Of a stretch of 64,000 nucleotides of DNA, positions 53,126 through 62,837 are shown piece after piece. Both the position numbers and the translations under genes were made by a program. Under the pieces are notes generated by a model. It made no database searches, was not told the DNA's origin, and was given only the letters and a program-made list of their open reading frames with translations. The DNA comes from Clostridiaceae bacterium OM02-2AC (GTDB taxonomy: Bacteria > Bacillota_I > Bacilli_A > Erysipelotrichales > Erysipelotrichaceae): assembly GCA_003481775.1 (NCBI GenBank), contig QULU01000012.1:1-64000 (forward strand), given 5' to 3'. The first letter of the stretch is position 1. Every line of letters starts with the position of its first letter.

Positions 53126-53169
53126 ATACTCAAAAATACTACACAATACTAAAAATACAATAGGATACG

Positions 53170-53196
53170 AAAAGCTCGATAGATTCGAGCTTTTTT
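53170..53196 (+). terminator. Terminator after fakA
   Basis: AAAAGCTCGA (53,170-53,179) with TCGAGCTTTT (53,185-53,194), T-rich end. Confidence 0.9.
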
Positions 53197-53336
53197 GTAT
53201 CTTGTAGTATGATGAAGTATCATTAATTATGCTTTGAATTTATTTTTGGTGCTTATTTAGGGGGGAGAGGGGAAGGCTATTACATATATTTTCAACACTT
53301 AAAGATATCTGTACGCTAGCTTCATGTGCTGTGTGA

Positions 53337-53489
53337 AACTGGATATCGGATGTTATTCTAATAGTCGATACTTACGTTCATTATGCCAATGTTCGCTCTA
53401 AACTAAAGGCTATTCGCAAGAATACTGCTTGTCACAGTTTAACAAAACATGATTTCAGACATACGTTCATCATTACTACTTCACAATAA
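53337..53489 (+). pseudogene. Tyrosine recombinase fragment, C-terminal box
   Basis: A 50-codon frame without a start encodes SLTKHDFRHTFI, the H-x-x-R box of tyrosine recombinases (usually HDLRHTFA). The frame stops soon after, without the catalytic tyrosine. It lies on the opposite strand to the other fragment next to it. Confidence 0.7.
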
Positions 53490-53794
53490 GTGAATCTAAA
53501 AAGCATATCAACATATCTTGAATTGAAAATAGAAAGATTTGATTTCAAGTTATGATTAATAATTTCTTTCAGTAGCTTATTTATATAGATTCTTCGATAA
53601 GAATTATTGCTTTTAGGAGTATCAACAATAAATTCTTTATTTACTCTTGAAACAGATTTGTTAATATCGATATAGTTTTCATTAAAGTTAATATCATTCA
53701 TTGCAATAGCCAATGTTTCGCCAATGCGTAGTCCAGTGAGAAGTTGAAACTTGATAATGTCATCATAGATATTCTCATTTTTTAGATAGTTCAA
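53432..53794 (-). pseudogene. Tyrosine recombinase fragment, central box
   Basis: The frame encodes LLTGLRIGETLAIAMNDI, the arginine box of tyrosine recombinases, followed by about 50 residues of the family. It then runs into the antisense of the plus-strand fragment. Upstream, the related reading KYIFSMQNIKELEL continues only after a frameshift near 53,785. The two halves on opposite strands point to an internal inversion or two separate remnants. Not functional. Confidence 0.75.
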
Positions 53795-53987
53795 GCTCTT
53801 TGATGTTTTGCATAGAGAAAATATATTTCTCCTTTGGATGCTTTTTAGATTTTATTAAAAGGCAAAAAGTATCGATGAAAGGACGATGCTTATGCTATTC
53901 GTATCCCTTTAGAAATTGAAAAACGATGTGAATACGTGGGAAATGCACGGTTTTCTTTGAAAAACAAGGTTTCCTTTCCTTACATGA

Positions 53988-54016
53988 TTGAATTTCTCGA
54001 GATATTTGCGTATAAT
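53988..54016 (+). promoter_or_regulatory. Promoter of the large ABC/FtsX gene
   Basis: TTGAAT (53,988-53,993), 17-base spacer, TATAAT (54,011-54,016). Confidence 0.8.
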
Positions 54017-54078
54017 TCACATAACAGACCTGTTTTTCTGTAATAGAAGGAAACAGGATTCGGGAAAGGGTGTTCGAT

Positions 54079-57000
54079 ATGCTTCAAATAAAAAATATAT
54101 TTAAGCAGTATAAGACTGGAAATTTGATACAAAAGGCATTGGATGGCGTTAGCCTGAATTTGCGGGACAATGAATTTGTCGCTATACTGGGACCGAGTGG
54201 CTCCGGTAAAACGACCCTTTTAAATATCATTGGAGGACTGGATCGTTATGATCAGGGAGATTTGATCATCAATGGTATTTCAACAAAGAAATACCGTGAC
54301 AGAGACTGGGATTCATATCGAAATCATACCATTGGTTTTGTCTTTCAAAGCTATAATCTGATACCGCACCAGACAGTGCTGGCAAATGTTGAGCTTGCAC
54401 TGACGATTTCCGGTATATCCAAGGCAGAGCGAAGAGAAAAGGCCAGAAAGGCTCTGGAGGAGGTTGGTCTGGGCAATCAGGGACATAAAAAGCCGAATCA
54501 GATGTCAGGCGGACAGATGCAGCGTGTTGCCATAGCACGTGCACTGGTGAATGATCCGGATATTCTGCTGGCAGATGAGCCGACCGGAGCACTGGACAGT
54601 GAAACGAGTGTGCAGGTTATGAATCTGCTGAAGGAGGTTGCCAAGGATCGTCTTGTGGTCATGGTTACCCATAATCCGGAGCTGGCACAGGATTATGCAA
54701 CCCGTATCGTATCGCTGCGGGATGGCAGAATTCGCAGTGATTCCGATCCCTATGCAATATGTGAAGACGGGTTGGAACAGCCCAAGCATGAAAATATGGG
54801 AAAGTCATCCATGTCCTTTCTGACCTCACTGTCACTGAGCTTTAATAATCTTCGCACCAAAAAGGCGAGAACCATACTGACATCTTTTGCCGGTTCAATC
54901 GGAATTATTGGAATCGCATTGATACTTTCCCTTTCCAACGGTGTGAATCAGTATATTCAATCCATCGAGGAAGAAACCCTGTCCGAATATCCGCTGCAAA
55001 TTCAGAGTACAGGCTTTGATATTACATCCATGATGACAGATACGCATCCCGGTCAAAAGCAGGGAGACGACGAGGAAGATAAAATTCACGTTTCCCAAAT
55101 GATTACGAACATGTTTTCAAAAATCGGTTCCAATGATCTGACATCACTGAAGCAGTATCTGGATAACGGAAAAACCGATCTTGAGAAAAATACCAATTCC
55201 ATTGAATATACCTATGCGGTAGCACCGCAGATTTATAGTGCTAAAAAGGATACCCTGCGTCAGGTACATCCGGATACCTCCTTTTCCTCACTAGGCTTTG
55301 GCTCCTCCAACAATACCAACAGCATGATGTCCTCTATGATGAGCACTGATGTGTTTTACCAGATGCCGCAGGATACCGGGCTGTATGAGGATCAATACGA
55401 TATCAAAGCAGGCAGATGGCCCAAGCGGTATAATGAATGTGTTCTGGTTTTGACAAAGAACGGCAATATCAATGATTTTATGCTGTATACACTGGGACTA
55501 CGCGATTATGAGGAGCTTGACAAAATGGTGGAGCAATTCTCTAGAGACGTGAAGGTAAAGGTTCCGGATGAGAGTCGTTCCTACAGCTATGATGAGCTTG
55601 TGGGAACTACCTATAAGCTAGTCGATGCTGCAGATTATTATGTATATGACAAAAACTATCACGTATATAAGGATAAGACAGAAGATAAAAAGTATATGAA
55701 GCAGCTGATCCAAAACGGGGAAAACATAAAAATCGTCGGCGTTGTTCAGCCTAGCAGCTCTGCGACTGCGACAATGCTGAAAGCAGGAATCGGTTATCCT
55801 GCTGAGCTGACCATGCATGTGATCGAGCAGGCTAAGAACAGTGAAATCGTTAAGAAACAGCTGGCAAAGCCGGATACGGATGTATTTACCGGTAAGGCGT
55901 TTACAGATAAAAGCAGCAATACATTTGATATGAATTCTTTATTCACTGTAGATACACAGATGCTGAAACAGGCCTTTACCTTTGATCAGAGTAAGCTGAA
56001 TATGGATATGGCAAAGCTTGATCTCAGCGGAATCAAGGTTGATATGGCAAAGCTGCCGCAGCTTGATTTTCAACGTATCCTGTCCAATCTGGATGTTCAG
56101 ATTTCACAGGAGCAGCTGCAAGTGCTGGCAACAGCATTACAGACAGATTTTCAGAAATATATGGTGGAGCATGCACTGCTGGATCCTACCAGGATGAATG
56201 AATATTTCCTTGCCTATCTACAGACAGATTCTGCACAGGCGCTGATTCAGAAGGAAATGAGCACGCTGCTGCAGCAAAGCGGTCTGACAGAGCAATTTGA
56301 GGTACAGCTGCAGAAGCAGATGCAGACGATCATGACACAGTATGCATCCACACTGACGGCGCAGCTGCAAAAGGAATTGAGCACACAGCTGCAGAGCCAG
56401 CTGGGGAATCTTGCCAGCAGTATGCAGGATGCAATTCAGATTGACGCAAGCGTTTTTTCCAAGGCGATTAAAATGAATATGAATGAAGAAGAGCTTTCAG
56501 AGCTGATGATGTCCTTGATGACCACAGAGGTCTCCTCCTATGATGGAAATTTGAAAAATCTTGGATATGCCGATCTGGATAAACCGGGCGGCATCAGCAT
56601 CTATCCGAAAAATTTTGAAAGCAAGCAGAAGGTGATTGATGTACTGGATGGCTATAATGCCAAAATGGAAAAGGTGGATGAAGACAAGGTGATTTCCTAT
56701 ACCGATTATGTGGGTACACTGATGTCCTCGGTGACTGATATCATCAATGTTATCAGCTATGTACTGATTGCATTCGTCGCAATATCGCTTGTGGTATCGT
56801 CTATTATGATTGGTGTTATCACCTACATCAGTGTTCTCGAGCGCAAGAAGGAAATTGGTATTCTGCGTGCAATCGGTGCCTCCAAGAAGAATATTTCGCA
56901 GGTATTCAATGCGGAGACATTTATCATCGGACTGCTGGCAGGACTTCTTGGGATTATTATCACTCTGCTGCTGCTCATACCTGGCAATATGCTGATCCAT

Positions 57001-57156
57001 CATTTGGCAGGCAATGTGGAGGTCAGCGCGGCACTGCCGCTGGCAGGAGGTATCATCCTGATTGTACTAAGTGTCATTCTGACACTGATTGGCGGTTTGA
57101 TACCATCAAAGAAAGCAGCGCAGGAGGACCCGGTTACCGCCCTGCGTACAGAATGA
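54079..57156 (+). CDS. MacB-like ABC ATPase fused to FtsX-type permease, very long extracytoplasmic domain
   Basis: A 1025-residue fusion. ATPase at about 1-225 (GPSGSGKTT, SGGQMQRVA, LLADEPTGALD). One membrane helix lies near 265-288, then about 600 residues outside the membrane, then three helices near 895-1010 in FtsX arrangement (ERKKEIGILRAIGASKKNI, then SKKAAQEDPVTALR). The outer region has a helical, Gln/Leu-rich part (LQKQMQTIMTQYASTLTAQL). MacB-type proteins move lipoproteins, peptides or act as mechanotransmission exporters rather than classic pumps. AAGGG lies 8 bases before the ATG at 54,079; a GTG at 54,070 is less likely. Confidence 0.9.
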   Translation: MLQIKNIFKQYKTGNLIQKALDGVSLNLRDNEFVAILGPSGSGKTTLLNIIGGLDRYDQGDLIINGISTKKYRDRDWDSYRNHTIGFVFQSYNLIPHQTVLANVELALTISGISKAERREKARKALEEVGLGNQGHKKPNQMSGGQMQRVAIARALVNDPDILLADEPTGALDSETSVQVMNLLKEVAKDRLVVMVTHNPELAQDYATRIVSLRDGRIRSDSDPYAICEDGLEQPKHENMGKSSMSFLTSLSLSFNNLRTKKARTILTSFAGSIGIIGIALILSLSNGVNQYIQSIEEETLSEYPLQIQSTGFDITSMMTDTHPGQKQGDDEEDKIHVSQMITNMFSKIGSNDLTSLKQYLDNGKTDLEKNTNSIEYTYAVAPQIYSAKKDTLRQVHPDTSFSSLGFGSSNNTNSMMSSMMSTDVFYQMPQDTGLYEDQYDIKAGRWPKRYNECVLVLTKNGNINDFMLYTLGLRDYEELDKMVEQFSRDVKVKVPDESRSYSYDELVGTTYKLVDAADYYVYDKNYHVYKDKTEDKKYMKQLIQNGENIKIVGVVQPSSSATATMLKAGIGYPAELTMHVIEQAKNSEIVKKQLAKPDTDVFTGKAFTDKSSNTFDMNSLFTVDTQMLKQAFTFDQSKLNMDMAKLDLSGIKVDMAKLPQLDFQRILSNLDVQISQEQLQVLATALQTDFQKYMVEHALLDPTRMNEYFLAYLQTDSAQALIQKEMSTLLQQSGLTEQFEVQLQKQMQTIMTQYASTLTAQLQKELSTQLQSQLGNLASSMQDAIQIDASVFSKAIKMNMNEEELSELMMSLMTTEVSSYDGNLKNLGYADLDKPGGISIYPKNFESKQKVIDVLDGYNAKMEKVDEDKVISYTDYVGTLMSSVTDIINVISYVLIAFVAISLVVSSIMIGVITYISVLERKKEIGILRAIGASKKNISQVFNAETFIIGLLAGLLGIIITLLLLIPGNMLIHHLAGNVEVSAALPLAGGIILIVLSVILTLIGGLIPSKKAAQEDPVTALRTE

Positions 57157-57217
57157 TCAAGAAGCGTGCCTGCACGCTATTCCATATACCGGAACAGAAG
57201 TTTCAATAAAACAAGCA

Positions 57218-57254
57218 GACAGCTGCGGGAATCATCTCACGGCTGTTTTTTTCA
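57218..57254 (+). terminator. Terminator after ABC/FtsX gene
   Basis: ACAGCTG...CGGCTGT stem followed by seven T. Confidence 0.75.
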
Positions 57255-57428
57255 TATACAATGAAGATGTACTGCGCTTTAAAGTGAACGACCTCTTCTT
57301 TTGTAATTTCTTCTTGGATGAAGAAAAAACGGTTGTGCAAAAAGTCTGTCCTTTGTGGAAGGGAAATTTTTTAATGTAAGTTTTATGGATGAAATTATAA
57401 CCTTTTTGATAAAAAAAGAGCTTTTTTA

Positions 57429-57458
57429 TTGCCTTATAAAAGATAAAACGGTTATAAT
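57429..57458 (+). promoter_or_regulatory. Promoter of the M60 peptidase gene
   Basis: TTGCCT (57,429-57,434), 18-base spacer, TATAAT (57,453-57,458). Confidence 0.7.
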
Positions 57459-57521
57459 TCTTACAGTAATTCTGTATATAGCAATCTGTACAGATGTTAC
57501 AGAGAAAGGTGTGGAGAGGTT

Positions 57522-60500
57522 ATGAAACGATGGTTTTCCCTGATCCTTGCTGGATGTATGCTGTTACAATTAACGCTTGGTTCTCCTTCCGGCTATATGA
57601 AGGCTGAAACTGATTCAGAAACGCCTGTTGAAGTGCAGGAGCAGTCTGAGGAGCAGCAGTCAAAAGCAGTGGTCAATGAACAAGAGCAGCCGGTGCAGAC
57701 GGTATCGGAAGCAGCTGAGGGAACGCAGACACAGGATCAAAGTGATGAGAAACCACAAACAGCTCTCAAGGAACAACATAACGAGGAAGGCAAAGAGGTG
57801 CCTGTTAAAAAACAGATCAACGGCAGTATTACCGTTTCTTTTTTAACAGGAAAAGGAGTAGCTGAGCGTCAGAGCTTTTTATTGACGCTGAAGCACGAAT
57901 CTGAAGAGGAGACAAGAACTGCTGTTATGGAGGCTACGCAGGGAGCTTCCAAGACATCTACTGTTTTTGAAAATCTTTCGGAAGGAACCTATACATTGCA
58001 GGTAGCTGCGAAGGGGTATCGAATGTATGAACAGATATTTCAGATGGATGGCTATGATCAAAGCATTCAGCTCTATCTTGGTTCAGCACCACAGCAATCC
58101 AACGCTGTGCAGCCCGGATTGCTGGCATATGAGGCATCGAATTTGCAGATCAAGGAATTCATTGATGCGCTGGATCAGGAGAGCGGAGATACCATCTATG
58201 ACATCAATCATGATGGAAAGGTAGATCTTGCGGATTTGCAGAAGCTATATGATGAAGGGAAGGAATACAAGCAGCAGACCTCTGCGGTTGAAAGGCGAGT
58301 TCCAAATAGCGCAGTAGGTGTTTCCATAGAGGAGGGAACAGAGCTTGTTTCAGGAAAGCTGGAGGATGTATTGGAGGCGGAATCTGTTGTGACATTGAAA
58401 AATACAGACGGGCAGGCAATCAGTACGGAAAATCCGTTGCAGCTGACCTTTGATTTCCAGAGGAGTGAACAGCCGATCCGCATGGAGGGCTTTACCATTC
58501 AGGCGCCGGTTGAGAGTGCAAACAAAATTGCGGATGGCATGGTCCTTGTTGAAATTGAGGGACAGGCTGAGCCACTGCAAATACCGATCGTTAATTACTA
58601 CCGTTCCCGTCGTTCTGCTTCCTCACCTTATGTGGAAATGGATGCAAAGGGAAATCTGATTGTACATCTCGGTGATCAGATCGCGGTTAAAAGGGTGACG
58701 ATTAAGGTAACGAAAACGACGCAAAAGCAGGGGAGTCTGGTAGAAATTTCCAAGGTTGAATTCTTAAATGATATGGAAACACGGATCCCGGAGCCGGAGA
58801 TGAACATACCGAAAAATCTGCAGGGGACTGTCGGAGACAAAAAATTCACAGTTTCATGGACGCCGGAAAGAAATGTAACGGGATATGAGGTAAGAATTGA
58901 GGCAGACGGACACAGCGAGGTTATCAAAATAACGGTACCGAGTGTGACGGTCACACAATTTAAGAAGGATAAGCTGGAAAATAAAAAGGATTATATGGTA
59001 TCCGTACAGTCTGTGAACGGTGATTGGAAAAGCGGGTATTCAGCACCGATAAAAATGACACCGCAGACCAGCAGTAAGCCAGCGGCACCGGACGATGTAA
59101 AGGCATCCGGCGGATATCGCTCCATAAACGTATCATGGAAAAACATGAAGGATACGGACAGCTATAATGTATTCTATAAAGAAGAAGCGCAGAAATCCTT
59201 TACCAAAATCAGCAATATCACAAAAGCAGGTACTACATTGAATGATCTGAAGGATGAAACGACGTATGTTTTATATGTTACAGGAGTGAATGAATTAGGG
59301 GAAGGTCCTGCCTCCCTGATGGTTAAAGCTTCCACTTTAAGTGCAAAGCGTGCGAATATGCCTTCCTATAAGCTGATTAACGATTCCCATGGGGAAGGAA
59401 AGCTCACACAGCATATCGTAAGTGCGAAGCATGTTGTTGGAAGCATGGTGAACAGCAGTTTGGATACGGATGCGAAAAGTGCGAATGGTCTAGTGGATGA
59501 CAGCTATGAATCCTACTATCGTTTAGAGGACTGGGATGATGCGGTCAGCTATCACCAATGGCAGTGGGGTACAACCGTACAACTGGATCAGGAATACACG
59601 ATGGATCGTTTCACACTGGCTGCGCCGATGGATACGGTAGGCTATGGTGCTGCGGCGATTTATTATTGGGACAGTGCACAAAATAAAGAAATACAGGCAG
59701 CGGATGTCCGCATTCAACAGAAGGATGATGGACAGGGAAGAAAATATTATGTTATCAAGCTCGCAGAGCCGGTCAAAACAAACAGGGTGCGTTTTGGGCT
59801 GACTACATCCGGCGGTGTAAGAAACATCATGGTAGCGGAAATCCGTTTCTTCCAATACGATTCTCTGGAATCGGATATTCAGGCATTATTTGCAGATGAT
59901 CTCCATCTGACGCTCACAAAGGGTGTCAGTGCTGAGCAGCTGAATACACTGCAGCAGCGTCTTGATACCAAGGATCATGGAGAATATCATCCAGATCAAA
60001 AAGCACTGCAGACGGAATTGGATACAGCGAAACAGCTGTTTGAGGATCAGGATAAGCTGAACGATACGATTGCTGTTCATGCCGGTCTTCGCTCAAATAA
60101 GGATTCCGGTATTGCTGTTGGCGGTCTGAATGCATGGCAGCCGCTGGGCATCAGTGCATATGCAGGACAGGAGCTGGTCATTTATGTCGGAAATCCGGGA
60201 ATGAAAAGCGGGCAGAACAGTTCCTTGAGTCTTATAGCAACGCAGCAGCATGCAGAGGCAAGCGGATTTGCCAAGACGGTTGCGAACTTAAAGGTCGGCA
60301 AGAATGAGATAACAATTCCGCAGATCACTTCAACCGATGTTGAAAAGGGCGGCTCGCTCTATATTCAATATAATGGAAACAAGGATACAGATCAGTATGC
60401 TGTTAGAGTCAGTTCAGGTACAAGGGTTCTAAAGCTGGATCTGTATCAGGTGAAGGATACGGAAGAACGAATGAAAAGAATTCGCACCTATGTCGAAGAA

Positions 60501-62813
60501 CTGCAAAGCTTTGTACCGAATTTACAGCAGCAGCATGAGAAAGCTCACAAAACAGAGGGCAATGAGCAGGTTGACTATACATATGATGAGAAAACGTGTG
60601 TTTTGAATATCACGGATATTATGCTGGATCAGATGATGTACTCCATACCGGCTTCACAGGTGTGGAATGCAGTCAAAGCCGATTCTGTCGAGGCAGGTGC
60701 TGAAAAGCTAAACGCTTCCTTAAAGGCAATGGATGACATGATGACACTTTTCTATCAGCATAAGGGACTCACCAATAACTTTAAAGAAGGCACTGCACAA
60801 AATGTGAAGGACAAGAATCATTTGCCTGCACAGCATTTGAATATCCGATATATGAAAATGTTTGACGGCGCCTTTATGTATGCGGCGGGCAATCATATCG
60901 GGATTGAATGGGGATCCACAAGCGCTCTGGTAAACAGCAAGCCTGTAGAAATTGATGAAAACGGAAAGAAGGTCGGAGCCGGGAAATACTTCGGCTGGGG
61001 CATTGCCCATGAAATCGGGCACAATATCAATCAGGGAAGCTATGCAATCGCTGAAATCACGAACAATTATTTCTCCCTTCTGGCACAGGCGGATGAGACA
61101 AATAACGGTGTGCGTTTCAAATATGAGGATGTGTATCAGAAAGTTACATCCAATGTAACAGGACGCAGTGAAAATGTATTCACACAGCTTGGCATGTACT
61201 GGCAGCTGCATCTGGCATATGATCGCGGATATAACTACAGGACATATGCGGATTATGATGAAATATTCGAGAATCTATTCTTTGCACGCGTTGACAGCTA
61301 TGCTAGAAATACAGCATTGGCACCTGCACCTGGTGGTATAAAGCTGACACTCGGCAGGGACGGGAAACAGAATATCATGCGTCTGGCGAGTGCTGCGGCA
61401 GAAAAGGATTTGAGTGACTTCTTCCAGCGCTGGGGTATGGTGATGGATGCGGATACCAAGGCATATATGCAGCAGTTTGAAAAGGAAACACGCGCCATTT
61501 ATTATGTAAATGATGAAGCACGTGCCTATGAAATCGAGCATGGGGCAAGTGAAGGTATCAGCGGCAGGGATGTCGCTACGGCATCTGTTTCAAAGAATGA
61601 CCGCTCCAGCGTAACACTGACACTGGGCAATACAGCGGAACAGGCAGAAGCTATCCTTGGCTATGAAATTGTCAGAACGACCTACGAACAGGGGAAGCAG
61701 ATGGATGAGGTTGTCGGTTTTACCATGGATAACGAATTCACGGATCAGCTAGGTCCTATGAGTAACCGTTCTGTTTCCTACAAGGTAACTGTGGTTGATA
61801 AATTCCTGAATCGCTCCGCTGCTGTACAGGTTTCTCCTGTCAAGGTAGAGGGTGACGGCAGTCAGGTCAAGGAAAACTGGACCATTACGACGAATATGCT
61901 GTCAAAAGACGATGAACAAAAACCGGCAGAAGGAGAGGATCCATGTGCTCCGCAGCTGAAGTCAGCGGCATACCGCATGATTGATGACAGCAGGGCAGAG
62001 GAAAACACCTATACCGGTGCATCTACGAATGCGAATCCGCAGATTACGATCAATATGGGAAAAACCACGGAAGTGACAGCGCTGCGTTATCACCGCGGCA
62101 AGGATGATCGCAATGATATAACAAATTACAGAATTGAAATCAGTCAGGATGGCAAAACATTCAAAAAGCTTAAAGAAGGAACCTTTGACTTTACGAATGA
62201 TGTGGCAACCGTCTATTTCCAGAATGCAAATAATGATCCATGGATAGCAACCTATGATGCTGTTTATGTACGCATCACCGCCTTGAATCAGAAAAATAAA
62301 ACTCTGGTCATTCCGGAATTGGATATCCTGGGACCAACCGGTGATAATATCGAATTTTACGATGAGGAAGTGACAAAGACAGCGTCAATCGGTATTCTGA
62401 AAGAAGATTATATCCTTCAGGAAAAAGACGAAACGCATGAGGAACAGAAGATTGAAAAGGAATCTCTGATTTTTACAGGAACCTATAAGGGCAACCCGGC
62501 TTATAATGTCGTTATGCTGTACGATGAAGCAGGAAATATCATCGGCGGAACAGACGCAGAGGGGTCTTTGATTGCCAATCAGGTTATTTTTGCCCCAAAT
62601 CCACAGGATGCATTGCTTGGAGAGGTTTCCGAGGGTACCTGGGTATACTGGATTGCACCGAACGATTTGAAAAGTGTAAATCTGCCTGAAAAAGTACGTG
62701 CAGAGCTGTATCGTGTGGACAATGCCCTGACCAATGAAGGACAGCGGCTGGTCAGCGATACCCTGCTGGTCAATATTCCGGAAATCTTGCCGGAAATCAC
62801 ATTGACAAAATAA
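57522..62813 (+). CDS. Secreted M60 (enhancin-like) metallopeptidase with dockerin-like module
   Basis: A 1763-residue secreted protein. Signal peptide 1-28; Gln/Glu-rich linker to 95; carboxypeptidase-regulatory-like domain 97-190; a dockerin-like EF-hand (DINHDGKVDLAD, D227-N229-D231-D238); an unnamed beta domain about 260-420; two fibronectin III domains 426-605; F5/8 C (discoidin) domain 640-785; M60 region about 850-1290 with HEIGHN (1163-1168) and E1178 as zinc ligands; another Fn3-like domain about 1340-1450; a second discoidin-like domain about 1475-1620; unknown tail. M60 enzymes cut mucins and other O-glycoproteins. No own wall anchor is seen. LAGC at 9-12 is too near the start to be a lipobox. 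Confidence 0.92.
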   Translation: MKRWFSLILAGCMLLQLTLGSPSGYMKAETDSETPVEVQEQSEEQQSKAVVNEQEQPVQTVSEAAEGTQTQDQSDEKPQTALKEQHNEEGKEVPVKKQINGSITVSFLTGKGVAERQSFLLTLKHESEEETRTAVMEATQGASKTSTVFENLSEGTYTLQVAAKGYRMYEQIFQMDGYDQSIQLYLGSAPQQSNAVQPGLLAYEASNLQIKEFIDALDQESGDTIYDINHDGKVDLADLQKLYDEGKEYKQQTSAVERRVPNSAVGVSIEEGTELVSGKLEDVLEAESVVTLKNTDGQAISTENPLQLTFDFQRSEQPIRMEGFTIQAPVESANKIADGMVLVEIEGQAEPLQIPIVNYYRSRRSASSPYVEMDAKGNLIVHLGDQIAVKRVTIKVTKTTQKQGSLVEISKVEFLNDMETRIPEPEMNIPKNLQGTVGDKKFTVSWTPERNVTGYEVRIEADGHSEVIKITVPSVTVTQFKKDKLENKKDYMVSVQSVNGDWKSGYSAPIKMTPQTSSKPAAPDDVKASGGYRSINVSWKNMKDTDSYNVFYKEEAQKSFTKISNITKAGTTLNDLKDETTYVLYVTGVNELGEGPASLMVKASTLSAKRANMPSYKLINDSHGEGKLTQHIVSAKHVVGSMVNSSLDTDAKSANGLVDDSYESYYRLEDWDDAVSYHQWQWGTTVQLDQEYTMDRFTLAAPMDTVGYGAAAIYYWDSAQNKEIQAADVRIQQKDDGQGRKYYVIKLAEPVKTNRVRFGLTTSGGVRNIMVAEIRFFQYDSLESDIQALFADDLHLTLTKGVSAEQLNTLQQRLDTKDHGEYHPDQKALQTELDTAKQLFEDQDKLNDTIAVHAGLRSNKDSGIAVGGLNAWQPLGISAYAGQELVIYVGNPGMKSGQNSSLSLIATQQHAEASGFAKTVANLKVGKNEITIPQITSTDVEKGGSLYIQYNGNKDTDQYAVRVSSGTRVLKLDLYQVKDTEERMKRIRTYVEELQSFVPNLQQQHEKAHKTEGNEQVDYTYDEKTCVLNITDIMLDQMMYSIPASQVWNAVKADSVEAGAEKLNASLKAMDDMMTLFYQHKGLTNNFKEGTAQNVKDKNHLPAQHLNIRYMKMFDGAFMYAAGNHIGIEWGSTSALVNSKPVEIDENGKKVGAGKYFGWGIAHEIGHNINQGSYAIAEITNNYFSLLAQADETNNGVRFKYEDVYQKVTSNVTGRSENVFTQLGMYWQLHLAYDRGYNYRTYADYDEIFENLFFARVDSYARNTALAPAPGGIKLTLGRDGKQNIMRLASAAAEKDLSDFFQRWGMVMDADTKAYMQQFEKETRAIYYVNDEARAYEIEHGASEGISGRDVATASVSKNDRSSVTLTLGNTAEQAEAILGYEIVRTTYEQGKQMDEVVGFTMDNEFTDQLGPMSNRSVSYKVTVVDKFLNRSAAVQVSPVKVEGDGSQVKENWTITTNMLSKDDEQKPAEGEDPCAPQLKSAAYRMIDDSRAEENTYTGASTNANPQITINMGKTTEVTALRYHRGKDDRNDITNYRIEISQDGKTFKKLKEGTFDFTNDVATVYFQNANNDPWIATYDAVYVRITALNQKNKTLVIPELDILGPTGDNIEFYDEEVTKTASIGILKEDYILQEKDETHEEQKIEKESLIFTGTYKGNPAYNVVMLYDEAGNIIGGTDAEGSLIANQVIFAPNPQDALLGEVSEGTWVYWIAPNDLKSVNLPEKVRAELYRVDNALTNEGQRLVSDTLLVNIPEILPEITLTK

Positions 62814-62837
62814 TACTGAAAAGAAAGGAGAAGGCTG

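Larger units (their letters stand above)
53198..54069 (+). other. Degraded mobile-element region, AT-rich
   Basis: Apart from the recombinase fragments there is no gene with a start and ribosome site. The frame around 53,890-54,000 reads like part of a coding sequence (AYAIRIPLEIEKRCEYVG) but has no start and an early stop; I do not recognise it. The promoter for the next gene is at 53,988. Confidence 0.6.
57157..57521 (+). other. Intergenic region with terminators and promoter
   Basis: It holds the terminator at 57,218-57,254, a small hairpin TTCTTC...GAAGAA near 57,310, and the promoter at 57,429-57,458. Near the last are the small inverted repeats TACAG-TAATT-CTGTA (57,462-57,476) and CTGTACAG (57,486-57,493) between the promoter and the ribosome site, possible operators. 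No gene seen. Confidence 0.6.

Noticed and set aside
51581..53146. 521-codon open frame antisense to fakA
   Set aside because: It mirrors the fakA gene exactly, has a composition rich in His, Cys and Arg typical of antisense frames, no ribosome site and no family likeness.
53885..54042. Plus-strand coding-like stretch after the recombinase remains
   Set aside because: No start codon with ribosome site, soon stopped, and no recognisable family; mentioned only as possible debris.
57546..57557. Lipobox LAGC in the M60 peptidase
   Set aside because: It lies at residues 9-12, too early for a lipoprotein signal, and the hydrophobic core continues after it.
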